From Photobacterium sp. DA100 (GTDB lineage: Bacteria; Pseudomonadota; Gammaproteobacteria; Enterobacterales; Vibrionaceae), in assembly GCF_029223585.1 (NCBI RefSeq), contig NZ_CP119424.1:1240001-1304000 (forward strand): a stretch of 64,000 nt of DNA, in the 5' to 3' direction. The notes below the pieces were generated by a model. The model saw only the letters and a program-made list of their open reading frames with translations. It was not told the DNA's origin and searched no databases. Positions within the stretch are counted from its first letter, which is position 1. Every line of letters begins with the position of its first letter. Shown here in pieces: positions 46,903 through 55,401 of this stretch. The translations under genes were made by a program, and so were the position numbers.

Positions 46903-46931
46903 AAAAAGCACCCGATTGCTTCGAGTGCTTT
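46903..46931 (-). terminator. Intrinsic terminator of the phhAB operon
   Basis: Minus-strand stem AAGCAC-TCGA with TCGG-GTGCTT, followed by TTT, about 25 bases after the phhB stop. Confidence 0.7.
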
Positions 46932-46957
46932 ATAGAAGTAAGCGGTTTGTTTTAACG

Positions 46958-47302
46958 TTAACCCGCAGTGAAAAGCTGGTCAGTTTTGGCCGCGCAGATA
47001 AAATCATTCTTGTGTAGCCCTTTGGCCGAATGGCTCCACCAGCGAACCCTTACCTTACCCCACTCAAGGGTAATTTCAGGATGGTGAAACTCTGCTTCAG
47101 CCAGCGCTGCAACCCTGTCAGTGAATGCCCAGGCCATTTTAAAATTCTTGAAAGTAAATTGCCGTTCAAGCTGTTCAACACCATCAACTTCAACCGCCTG
47201 CCATTCTGGCAAAGTGGCGAGCAGTGCTATTTTTTCATTTTCTGTCACCTTAGGTGCTCCAGCATGGCAGGCTTCGCACTTGAGTTCATGTAGTTCAATC
47301 AT
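46958..47302 (-). CDS. phhB: Pterin-4a-carbinolamine dehydratase
   Basis: A 114-residue PCD/DCoH protein. The family motif is seen in [35 protein letters not shown], with the catalytic His pair and a later His. It recycles the pterin cofactor oxidised by phenylalanine hydroxylase, encoded 9 bases upstream. The N-terminal [15 protein letters not shown] segment is typical of bacterial PhhB. Confidence 0.92.
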   Translation of the reverse strand: MIELHELKCEACHAGAPKVTENEKIALLATLPEWQAVEVDGVEQLERQFTFKNFKMAWAFTDRVAALAEAEFHHPEITLEWGKVRVRWWSHSAKGLHKNDFICAAKTDQLFTAG

Positions 47303-47311
47303 TGATTCCCC

Positions 47312-48160
47312 TTAACTCACTTCCTTGATTTTGCTTTCAAACAGTGGCTCATGTAATCCCAGCTTCTGTGCCTCAGTGACCAACTGCATGATATCTTGGT
47401 GGGCCAACTCGTAGAGCTGGTTAATATCCTCAAGAATAAAATAGAGCGGCTGCATGATGTCGATCCGGTAAGGCGTACGCATGATATCAATAGGCTCAAA
47501 CGGTTTATAAAGAGGCCTAGGCTGGTGCGCTTTACTGTCCAGCTTATCAAGCTTGTCCGAGGCCATTTGCCCGGTTAACGCATAGCGCGTTTCGCCGGGG
47601 GACGACAGAATGCCTCCACCATATATGCGCAACCCTTCTTGCTGCTGCAGCAGTCCAAATTCAACTGTAAACCAGTATAGCCTTGCCAAGTAGACTCTTT
47701 GCGCAGAATTCGCCTTGGCTCCCAATTTTCCGTACGTATGGGTAAAGGCGGCAAAGGCCGGGTTGGTCAGCATGGCACAGTGGCCAAAGATTTCGTGGAA
47801 AAAGTCTGGCTCCTGCAGATAGTCAAACTCTTCCCTTCGCCGCAAAAACGTGGCGACAGGAAATTGCTTGTTGGCTAACAACCTGAAGAAACGATCAAAG
47901 TTTATCAAGGCTGGGACAGCAACACACTCCCACCCCGTGGTGGACTGCAATACCCGGTTTATTTCCACCAATTGCGGTGCTCGCTGCTGGGGTAAATCGA
48001 GTAATTCCAGACCGTCGATATACGCCTGGCAGGCTCTTCCTTCGATACATGCCAATTGGCGCTCAACCAGATCGTGCCACACTTGGTTTTCAGATCGGTC
48101 CCAATGGATCACACCCTGTTCATCTGGCTTTTTTGAGACATATTTTGTTCCGCTACCCAT
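47312..48160 (-). CDS. phhA: Phenylalanine 4-monooxygenase
   Basis: A 282-residue iron- and pterin-dependent hydroxylase that converts Phe to Tyr. The iron ligands are the two His of DFFHEIFGHCAML and the Glu of YWFTVEFGLL. Length fits bacterial PhhA, which lacks the regulatory domain of animal enzymes. ATG at 48160 follows AAGG; a longer frame would add 15 residues. It is cotranscribed with phhB and divergent from the homogentisate operon, so the region encodes Phe to Tyr and then ring cleavage. Confidence 0.92.
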   Translation of the reverse strand: MGSGTKYVSKKPDEQGVIHWDRSENQVWHDLVERQLACIEGRACQAYIDGLELLDLPQQRAPQLVEINRVLQSTTGWECVAVPALINFDRFFRLLANKQFPVATFLRRREEFDYLQEPDFFHEIFGHCAMLTNPAFAAFTHTYGKLGAKANSAQRVYLARLYWFTVEFGLLQQQEGLRIYGGGILSSPGETRYALTGQMASDKLDKLDSKAHQPRPLYKPFEPIDIMRTPYRIDIMQPLYFILEDINQLYELAHQDIMQLVTEAQKLGLHEPLFESKIKEVS

Positions 48161-48550
48161 AATTGACCTTCTTTGTTCTGCTGCCTCGCCCTGGCAAATC
48201 AACATTCCGCTAATATCATGTTCGTTTCCTTTAGATTAGGTCGCTTAGCCAACCCACCGACAGTCGTTCTTAGCAATGAAACTCCGGCAAAACGTAACAA
48301 TTATTTTACAGAACATTATCCACCCTATACTGGCAGCCGGTACGAGTACACATCATTCAATGACTTAAAAACAGCTCAGCAACATGCAAGCGAACAATCA
48401 TGGCTTGTAAATCAATACGGACACTGGTTGGTGAATTCAGTTAAGGCTTCAAGTTGCCTTGCCCGAATGACTGCGCCAGAGTTAAGCCATTGAGCTAACA
48501 TTTAATTAACACGGTCAATGTGGAATGACTGTGATCACGAGGGATATGCA
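48161..48550. other. 390-base divergent promoter region between phhA and hmgA
   Basis: Holds a TyrR-like box at 48293-48310. A plus-strand frame at about 48218-48493 could encode 91 residues (starting MFVSFRLGRLANPP), but it has no clear ribosome site and overlaps the regulatory box, so I do not call it as a gene. No other feature seen. Confidence 0.5.
48293..48310. promoter_or_regulatory. TyrR/PhhR-like binding box
   Basis: On the minus strand TGTAAAATAATTGTTACG matches TGTAAA-N6-TTTACA with a perfect left arm and a four-of-six right arm. It lies between phhA and hmgA. TyrR-family proteins activate phh genes in other gammaproteobacteria in response to Phe or Tyr. Confidence 0.6.
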
Positions 48551-49687
48551 ATGCGGCAATGGTTTCAATTTCCAATCACCGAGGGAGAGGCTTCTCGCCA
48601 AGCACATTGTGACTTGCCTGAAGGTACGTTCGAACGTGAGTGCGGCCGAGAAGGTTTTTTTGGCCCAGCAAGCCATATGTATCACCGCCACCCTCCAACA
48701 GGGTGGATAGACTGGGATGGTCCCCTACGCCCCAGGGCAATAGACACTAATCAAATCCCCTCTGAAGGGGCCTCGCCTTGGGATGCCTCGCTTATCCTGT
48801 TCAACAATAACCTCAAGTTTCGGGTTTGGCACTGCGACAGAGCCATGGAAGATCTCGCGCGAAATGGCGATGGCGACGAAGTGCTATTCATCCATCATGG
48901 GTGTGGCGATTTGTTCTGCGATTATGGCCATATGACCTTCCGAGACGGCGATTATATTGTACTACCTAGGGCAACGAGTTGGCGGATAGAACCCAAGGCC
49001 CCTGTCACCATGCTGCTCATCGAGGCAACGAACAGTGCCTATCAGATGGCAGAACGCGGCATAGTCGGCCAGCATGCCGTCTATGATCCGGCCGTATTGG
49101 AATATGCCAGGATCAATGATGCCTTCCTCCACCAGCAGAATGACAACCGGTACTGGAAAGTCCAACTCAAGGCCCGTAACCAACTTAACACTATTACTTA
49201 TCCCTATAACCCACTCGATGCACAAGGTTGGAAAGGTAACCTGACGGCCTTCAAGCTTAACTGGCGCGATATCAGACCGCTGATGAGCCACCGCTATCAC
49301 CTCCCCCCTTCGGCCCATACCACTTTTGTTGCCGATGGTTTTGTGATTTGTACCTTTGTGCCTCGGCCAATCGAAAGCGATCCGAATGCCTTGAAAGTAC
49401 CCTTCTACCATAACAACGATGATTTCGATGAAGTCCTGTTCTATCACCGGGGTAACTTCTTCAGCAGAGACAATATCGAAGCCGGCATGATCACCCATCA
49501 CCCCTGCGGCTTCTCCCACGGCCCCCACCCCAAAGCACTGGCAGCCAGCATGACCGCGCCGAAAAAAGAGACCGATGAAGTGGCGGTCATGATCGACGCC
49601 CGCTGGCCGCTGGAAGTCGCCCCTTTGCCCGACGGGGCTGAAAACACAAATTATGTCTTTTCATGGCAGGGCAACAACGCGGAGTAG
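48551..49687 (+). CDS. hmgA: Homogentisate 1,2-dioxygenase
   Basis: A 378-residue non-haem iron dioxygenase that opens the ring of homogentisate to maleylacetoacetate. The metal region is visible in PFYHNNDDFDEVLFYHRGNFFSR and the downstream MITHHPCGFSHGPHP, with the expected His-Glu-His ligands. ATG at 48551 follows GAGGG by 7 bases; an earlier in-frame codon would add 11 residues. First gene of hmgA-fahA-maiA-aacS. The preceding enzyme of the pathway, 4-hydroxyphenylpyruvate dioxygenase, is not encoded in the window. Confidence 0.93.
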   Translation: MRQWFQFPITEGEASRQAHCDLPEGTFERECGREGFFGPASHMYHRHPPTGWIDWDGPLRPRAIDTNQIPSEGASPWDASLILFNNNLKFRVWHCDRAMEDLARNGDGDEVLFIHHGCGDLFCDYGHMTFRDGDYIVLPRATSWRIEPKAPVTMLLIEATNSAYQMAERGIVGQHAVYDPAVLEYARINDAFLHQQNDNRYWKVQLKARNQLNTITYPYNPLDAQGWKGNLTAFKLNWRDIRPLMSHRYHLPPSAHTTFVADGFVICTFVPRPIESDPNALKVPFYHNNDDFDEVLFYHRGNFFSRDNIEAGMITHHPCGFSHGPHPKALAASMTAPKKETDEVAVMIDARWPLEVAPLPDGAENTNYVFSWQGNNAE

Positions 49688-49725
49688 CCAAGCCAAGCTA
49701 AATCGAAAATATTAAGGAGACGAAC

Positions 49726-50757
49726 GTGAAACTTGCATCGCTCAACCACGGCCGCGACGGCCAACTCATTGTGGTTTCCCGTGACCTGAAAATGGCTGTA
49801 CATGCCCATGACATCGCGCCAACATTGCAATTCGCCCTCGATAACTGGCACGAAGTCGAAGCGGACTTGCAGCATTTATACCGCAACCTCAATGACGGTA
49901 TCGCGCAACATACCTTCCCTTTCAATCCGGCTTTATGCAGCTCCCCCCTTCCGCGGGCCTATCAGTGGGCCGATGGTAGCGCTTACGTTAACCATGTCGA
50001 GCTAGTCCGTAAGGCCAGGGGGGCGGACATGCCGGAGAGTTTCTGGACCGATCCCTTGATTTACCAAGGCATGTCAGATGGTTTCTTGGCTCCTACCGAA
50101 GATATCAAGGTTGCCGACGAGCAATGGGGGATCGATTTTGAAGGGGAAATAGCCATTATCACCGACGATATTGCGATGGGCACCCGCACCGAAGAAGTCC
50201 ATGGCCATATCAAGCTGCTGATGCTGGTCAACGATGTCTCGCTGCGCAACCTGATCCCGGCTGAACTTGCCAAAGGATTTGGGTTTTTCCAGTCCAAACC
50301 GTCGTCGGCCTTCTCGCCTGTTGCCGTGACGCCGGATGAACTGGGTAACAGCTGGCATGATTACAAACTCCATCACCGGCTCACTGTTCACCTCAACGGG
50401 GAGTTATTCGGCCAGCCCCATGCCGGCACTGACATGACGTTTAATTTCGCCGAGCTTATCCAACATGTAGCCAAAAGCCGGGCCATTTTCGCCGGTAGCA
50501 TAATCGGCTCGGGAACAGTCTCGAATAAGGACCGCAGCAACGGTTCGTGCTGCCTTGCCGAGCGCCGTATGTTGGAGACCTTGGAGTATGGCCATGCTGA
50601 AACGCCTTTCATGAAATTTGGCGATACGGTCAAGATCGAAATGTTTGACGACAGCGGCCACTCCATTTTCGGGGCCATAGAACAAACCGTCGCTCGATAC
50701 GAACATCATTATCACGATGAAGATTTGAACCACCATAACCCACATCATCAGCAATAA
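49726..50757 (+). CDS. fahA: Fumarylacetoacetate hydrolase
   Basis: A 343-residue FAH-family hydrolase that splits fumarylacetoacetate into fumarate and acetoacetate. The metal-binding acidic residues lie in WGIDFEGEIAIITDDI, with later GFGFFQSKPSSAFSPVAVTPDEL and SNKDRSNGSCCLAERRMLE also typical. GTG start with AAGGAG 9 bases before it. The C-terminus HHYHDEDLNHHNPHHQQ is unusually rich in His and may bind metal. It lies between hmgA and maiA. Confidence 0.92.
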   Translation: MKLASLNHGRDGQLIVVSRDLKMAVHAHDIAPTLQFALDNWHEVEADLQHLYRNLNDGIAQHTFPFNPALCSSPLPRAYQWADGSAYVNHVELVRKARGADMPESFWTDPLIYQGMSDGFLAPTEDIKVADEQWGIDFEGEIAIITDDIAMGTRTEEVHGHIKLLMLVNDVSLRNLIPAELAKGFGFFQSKPSSAFSPVAVTPDELGNSWHDYKLHHRLTVHLNGELFGQPHAGTDMTFNFAELIQHVAKSRAIFAGSIIGSGTVSNKDRSNGSCCLAERRMLETLEYGHAETPFMKFGDTVKIEMFDDSGHSIFGAIEQTVARYEHHYHDEDLNHHNPHHQQ

Positions 50758-50847
50758 TTAGAAAACGGGACCGATTAACTTGGAATGAGTCCTTGGAGTA
50801 GGCACTCGGAGTTGCCGTTAGAATATTGGGGCTAAGGATAAAACAAC

Positions 50848-51519
50848 GTGAAATTGTATGATTACTATCGCTCATCGGCATCGTACCGGGTGCGAATTGC
50901 GCTAAACATAAAGGGACTCAACTACCAACAGGTAGCGGTTTCGCTACTCGACAACGAGCAGCGCAGCACCGCCTACGCTGCACTTAACCCCAGCCAACTG
51001 GTGCCGGGCTTTTCACCCGCCGCAACAGAGCCAGCAGATGCTTTGACGCTAGAGGGGGGCTCTGGCGGTGATACCGGGATATTGGGCCAGTCGCTGGCCA
51101 TCATTGAATATTTGGACGAGTATTACCCCGAGCCGGCGTTACTCCCCAGCGATCCTTGGCACAAAGCTCAATGTCGAGAGATCGCCTTGGTTGTTGCCTG
51201 TGACATTCACCCCCTGAACAATTTGCGAGTCCTTAACTATTTAAACAGTGAGCTGGGGGTCAGCCAAAATGAAAAAATGATTTGGTATCACCACTGGTTG
51301 AGACAAGGTTTCCAAAGCCTGGAAACTCTCTCTAGACGTTATCACACCCAGTTTACCTGCACTGAAACGCCTTCCCTAGCTGATATCTGCCTGATCCCTC
51401 AGCTCTACAATGCCAAGCGATTCGGATTTGACACCAAGCATTACCCAAGGCTGCTAGAGATCGAGCAACGTTGTTTGCAACTGCCTCCATTTCAACAGGC
51501 CCACCCGGATAACCAGTAA
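50848..51519 (+). CDS. maiA: Maleylacetoacetate isomerase (zeta-class GST)
   Basis: A 223-residue glutathione-dependent isomerase. The zeta-class motif is YYRSSASYRVRIALN (7-20), with Ala at the place of the Cys seen in many homologs, and the later CDIHPLNNLRVLNYL is diagnostic. It converts maleylacetoacetate to fumarylacetoacetate. A Gly/Ser/Pro-rich stretch of about 20 residues (54-77) separates SQLVP from LGQSLAIIEYLDE, where homologs usually have only a short turn. GTG start with AAGGA upstream. It precedes aacS by 11 bases. Confidence 0.92.
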   Translation: MKLYDYYRSSASYRVRIALNIKGLNYQQVAVSLLDNEQRSTAYAALNPSQLVPGFSPAATEPADALTLEGGSGGDTGILGQSLAIIEYLDEYYPEPALLPSDPWHKAQCREIALVVACDIHPLNNLRVLNYLNSELGVSQNEKMIWYHHWLRQGFQSLETLSRRYHTQFTCTETPSLADICLIPQLYNAKRFGFDTKHYPRLLEIEQRCLQLPPFQQAHPDNQ

Positions 51520-51530
51520 AGGAGAGAACG

Positions 51531-53570
51531 ATGACGAACCAAGATCCTAACGGCAATGGTTATCACTCGGACACTCAGCCAAAACTGCTATGGATGCCGG
51601 AAAAAGATCGCATCCACAATAGCAGGCTGTATCAATTCATGGTTGAGTTGAGCGAGAAAAAAAACATCCTCTATCATGACTATAATCAGCTCCACCATTG
51701 GAGTGTCAGCCACAGTGAAGAATTCTGGAGCATGGTGTGGGACTTCTGCAAAGTCGAGGGGGCCAAGAAGCCCCCAGTGGCATTTTGCCCGCCAGAGAGC
51801 ACAACCCCGGCCAAGGATACCCAATGGTTCCCCTATGCCAAGCTCAACTATGCCGAAAACCTGCTTCGCGACTGGCGTACCCGCGCCGCGGCGGATGCCA
51901 TCATATTCCAGTGCGAAGGCGATCCCGAGCAGCGCCAGCACCTCAGTTGGCAACAGCTCTACCGGCAAACCTCGCAGGTCGCCAGTTTTCTCCATAACCA
52001 TGGGGTCAAAAAAGGCGATGTCGTCGCCGGCTACCTGCCCAATATCCCCCAAACTGTCGTCGCGATGCTGGCCACAGCTTCTCTGGGGGCTATTTGGACG
52101 TCGACGTCACCGGATTTCGGTACCGAAAGCGTCATTGAGCGCTTCGGACAAACCCAACCCAAGGTGCTGTTTTTCGCCCAGGGTTACCAGTACAACGGCA
52201 AACCCGTCTCCTACCGCGACAAAGTCGCTGAGGTAAGCGCCAGTATTCCCGGGCTGGAGCATGTAGTCGAAATATCCGCAGTAGCACCTAGCCCGGGCCA
52301 ATCCACCAAAACAGCCATACCAGATACCGTCAGCCAGCATTTTTGGCACGACATACTCGACAGCACGGTACCCTGCGAGCTCGGCTTCACGCCGGTCCCG
52401 TTCGACCACCCGCTCTATATCCTCTATTCGTCAGGTACAACGGGAAAACCCAAATGTATTGTGCACAGCGTTGGCGGCACCCTCCTCAACCACCTCAAGG
52501 AGCATCAGCTGCAAACTGATATCCGCTCCGGCGACCGGGTATTTTTCTTCACCACTTGCGGCTGGATGATGTGGAACTGGCTCGTATCTGGCCTTGCCTG
52601 CGGCGCGACCTTGGTGTTGTATGACGGCTCGCCCTTCTATCCCGACGGCAACGTTTTGTGGCAGCTAGCCGAGCAAGAGCAGATAACGTTGTTTGGTACC
52701 TCGGCCAAGTACCTCGAGACCTTGGAAAAGCAAGGCTATCGCCCCAAAGACAACACAGACCTGTCCTCGCTGCGTACCCTGTGCTCTACCGGCTCAGTGC
52801 TTGCCCCTGAGCAATTTGATTATGTCTATGACGCTATCCATGATGATATTCAACTCGCCAGCATTTCAGGCGGCACCGACATCTGCGGCTGCTTTGCCAT
52901 TGGTAACCCTCTCGGCCCGGTTTACCGTGGTGAATGCCAAGGGTTGGCACTGGGGATGGACGTACAGGTCTTCAATGACAATGGCCAAGCGATTTACCAA
53001 CAGCAAGGTGAGCTCGTCTGCCGCAACAGCTTTCCCAATCAACCGGTTGGATTCTGGAACGATCCAGACGGCAGCAAGTACCACAACGCCTATTGGAATA
53101 GCTTCCCCGGTGTTTGGCATCATGGCGACTTCGTCAGCCTATCCAGTACCGGGGGGATGGTGTTCTACGGCCGCTCCGATGCGGTTCTTAACCCTAGCGG
53201 GATAAGAATAGGTACCGCTGAAATATACCGCCAGGTAAACCGGTTGGAGGAAGTCAAAGACTCGCTGGTTATCGGCCAGAACAAAGGCACCGATGTTCGT
53301 GTTGTCTTGTTTGTCCAATTAACCGAAGGGGAACAGCTCACAGACGAGCTGAAAGCCCGTATCCAGAAGACGATCCGCGAGCACTGCTCGCCGCGCCATG
53401 TGCCGGAAGTAATCCTGGCGGTAAAAGATGTCCCCCGCACCAAGTCGGGCAAGCTGGTCGAGTTGGCCGTGCGCAATATCGTCCACAACCAACCGGTGAA
53501 AAATATCGGTGCACTGGCCAACCCTGAATCTTTGGAAGAGTTTAAGGACAGGGATGAGTTGAAGATTTAG
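51531..53570 (+). CDS. aacS: Acetoacetyl-CoA synthetase
   Basis: A 679-residue ANL-superfamily acyl-CoA ligase of the acetoacetate type. The AMP-binding P-loop is YILYSSGTTGKPKCIVHS, the adenylation region includes FTTCGWMMWNWLVSGLACGA, and the catalytic Lys of the C-terminal domain lies in VPRTKSGKLVE. It uses ATP to turn acetoacetate into acetoacetyl-CoA. Last gene of hmgA-fahA-maiA-aacS, so it captures the acetoacetate released by FahA; the product can then enter thiolysis or PHB synthesis by enzymes encoded elsewhere in the window. Confidence 0.92.
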   Translation: MTNQDPNGNGYHSDTQPKLLWMPEKDRIHNSRLYQFMVELSEKKNILYHDYNQLHHWSVSHSEEFWSMVWDFCKVEGAKKPPVAFCPPESTTPAKDTQWFPYAKLNYAENLLRDWRTRAAADAIIFQCEGDPEQRQHLSWQQLYRQTSQVASFLHNHGVKKGDVVAGYLPNIPQTVVAMLATASLGAIWTSTSPDFGTESVIERFGQTQPKVLFFAQGYQYNGKPVSYRDKVAEVSASIPGLEHVVEISAVAPSPGQSTKTAIPDTVSQHFWHDILDSTVPCELGFTPVPFDHPLYILYSSGTTGKPKCIVHSVGGTLLNHLKEHQLQTDIRSGDRVFFFTTCGWMMWNWLVSGLACGATLVLYDGSPFYPDGNVLWQLAEQEQITLFGTSAKYLETLEKQGYRPKDNTDLSSLRTLCSTGSVLAPEQFDYVYDAIHDDIQLASISGGTDICGCFAIGNPLGPVYRGECQGLALGMDVQVFNDNGQAIYQQQGELVCRNSFPNQPVGFWNDPDGSKYHNAYWNSFPGVWHHGDFVSLSSTGGMVFYGRSDAVLNPSGIRIGTAEIYRQVNRLEEVKDSLVIGQNKGTDVRVVLFVQLTEGEQLTDELKARIQKTIREHCSPRHVPEVILAVKDVPRTKSGKLVELAVRNIVHNQPVKNIGALANPESLEEFKDRDELKI

Positions 53571-53605
53571 CCTTAGGCTTAATGTGCTAACACCAGAGCC
53601 AACGT

Positions 53606-53645
53606 AAAAACCGCCCATACCAGTAAGCCGGTATGGGCGGTTTTA
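53606..53645. terminator. Bidirectional intrinsic terminator after aacS
   Basis: Stem AAAACCGCCCATACC/GGTATGGGCGGTTTT, between aacS and the convergent hypothetical gene. Confidence 0.9.
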
Positions 53646-53674
53646 TAATATACAGTCCCGAAACAAGGGCGATA

Positions 53675-54049
53675 TTATGAGCTCTCTTTCATCGCAGAGA
53701 TAACCGATGGGTCATTCAGCAAGTTAAAGAGCATGCTTTTAGCTGATGCTCGCTGGGAATCGGATAGCACCTTCTTTGGGTTTTCCCTGGCGAGGGTTAG
53801 GATATTCTTGATGAACTTGCTGTTAGTTCCGGATAGCTCATAGACAAAGCGGAGGGTATCGAGCAGCTCACCCTGAGGCAAACTGTAAACCGCCATTTCA
53901 CAGCTCAGTCCATCCATCGAAAGAAAATTGTTTACCACTTCCCTACGTTCAGCATTGAACTTCTCTTTGGCTAAATGGCCGTCAATCAACGCCTGAACTC
54001 TGTCGGCGATAGCTACAGGCACTTCCATGGTTTTTGTTTCTTGATTCAT
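53675..54049 (-). CDS. Hypothetical cytoplasmic protein
   Basis: A 124-residue, mostly helical soluble protein starting MNQETKTMEVPVAIADRVQALIDGHLAKEKFNAERREVV, without signal peptide or membrane segment and with no motif I recognise. ATG at 54049 is chosen for its AGGAG site 7 bases upstream; the in-frame extension would add 24 residues. Follows the CobW-type gene with a 126-base gap. Confidence 0.6.
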   Translation of the reverse strand: MNQETKTMEVPVAIADRVQALIDGHLAKEKFNAERREVVNNFLSMDGLSCEMAVYSLPQGELLDTLRFVYELSGTNSKFIKNILTLARENPKKVLSDSQRASAKSMLFNLLNDPSVISAMKESS

Positions 54050-54175
54050 TACTGATTCTCCTGCTCTCGCTGGTACACAATGCCGATACTGGTTGGTGGG
54101 ATTTACCTCCAGCTCAAGCAATTTGGTTACGTTTCTTTCCTGACAACTTTAGACTAACCACCTTCAAATAAGGGG

Positions 54176-55150
54176 TTATAAATCTGAGATACCCAACAGT
54201 ACCTGCTCTAATTCATCCCAGGGCATGAGCTGACTGTCGATCACTTCGAGGCGGCTTTCAAACCCTTCCAGAGTCACTTGGTTAACAGACACTACACCAT
54301 TGTTGACGTTGAACGCGTGGCAGCCCTTGTTAGTATTAACCACGCCTTTGACCCGCTCAGCCGTCAAGTTACAGAACATGGCAAAGAGTTGGTCAAAATC
54401 AAAAGTGATTTCGGCACCAAAAATCCAGCCACAGCTGAAGTAGCCCTGACCTTTGTTTTCCTTGCGGATAAACTTCTGGTTCGGCGGCAACTGGAACTGG
54501 GGCTCCATTTCTGCATGCTCATGGTGATGGGCCTCCATTGCCGGTGCCTCGTTTTGCGCAGCCCTGTCCGTATCAAGCAGGTTGGCTGGAAACTCGCCCT
54601 GCTTGACCAGCATACTCGCCAGTTTCTTTGGCTGTTGAGTCGCCACCCAGTGCTCGAAGATACCGACATCAACCTCATCACACTCGTCAAGTTTGTTGCC
54701 AATAACAATTTCTGCCACATCGAGCTGATCGTTGAAGTTCTGGTTTTCCGTATACTTTTTATTGGAAAGGTTACGCGGGTCAACCAAAGCCACCGTCGCC
54801 TTCAAGTCGATGTAGTCCTTGAACTGGCTTGAAGTCAGAACCGAGATGATCTTATGCGGATGGCCAAGCCCTGTCGGCTCTATCAGCAGCCGGTCGGGGT
54901 TCTGACGAAGCAAGGCCGTGATCCCGACGGATGTCGGTACTCCGGCTGTACAGCACATACAGCCGCCCGGTACCTCTTTGATCATTGCGCCAGAATCGGT
55001 AAGAATGGCACCATCAATCCCGATTTCACCAAATTCGTTGACCAGAACCGCCCACTTTTCATCGGCTGGCTTGTTCTTAAGCAGGTTGAGAATCGTTGTG
55101 GTTTTGCCAACCCCAAGGAAACCGGTGATAACATTCGTTGGTATACGCAT
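54176..55150 (-). CDS. CobW/COG0523-family GTP-binding metal chaperone
   Basis: A 324-residue G3E-family GTPase. Walker A is ITGFLGVGKTT (9-19), the metal-binding CxCC motif is in VPGGCMCCTAG, and GNKLDE is the guanine-specificity NKxD motif. A His-rich stretch EAHHHEHAEME near the middle adds metal sites. COG0523 proteins deliver zinc, cobalt or nickel to client enzymes. ATG at 55150 gives the family N-terminus MRIPTNVITGFLG; a TTG 33 bases earlier is less likely. It is divergent from the TldD/TldE genes. No Zur box was found. Confidence 0.88.
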   Translation of the reverse strand: MRIPTNVITGFLGVGKTTTILNLLKNKPADEKWAVLVNEFGEIGIDGAILTDSGAMIKEVPGGCMCCTAGVPTSVGITALLRQNPDRLLIEPTGLGHPHKIISVLTSSQFKDYIDLKATVALVDPRNLSNKKYTENQNFNDQLDVAEIVIGNKLDECDEVDVGIFEHWVATQQPKKLASMLVKQGEFPANLLDTDRAAQNEAPAMEAHHHEHAEMEPQFQLPPNQKFIRKENKGQGYFSCGWIFGAEITFDFDQLFAMFCNLTAERVKGVVNTNKGCHAFNVNNGVVSVNQVTLEGFESRLEVIDSQLMPWDELEQVLLGISDL

Positions 55151-55401
55151 AGTGAGTGTTTTTTCCGAAAATATTGACGGCAAATTACCATGAAATGCGC
55201 CTGTGCCACAAATCAGGTTTTTGATTTATTTTGTGATTTTGACTAAGCCTATAATACAAACCCAATTTTGATTAAAAAGTCGCCCCGATTGGGCACATAA
55301 CACACATTTTACCTTTTTATACCAAGCCATCATTGGCAATTGTGCTCACAGTTTGATTACATATCGTTTTCCGTGAGATTGCTAACACGCAAGGAGCATC
55401 T

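Noticed and set aside
48218..48493. Open frame of about 91 codons on the plus strand between phhA and hmgA
   Set aside because: No clear ribosome site, no family resemblance, and it overlaps the TyrR-like box in a divergent promoter region.
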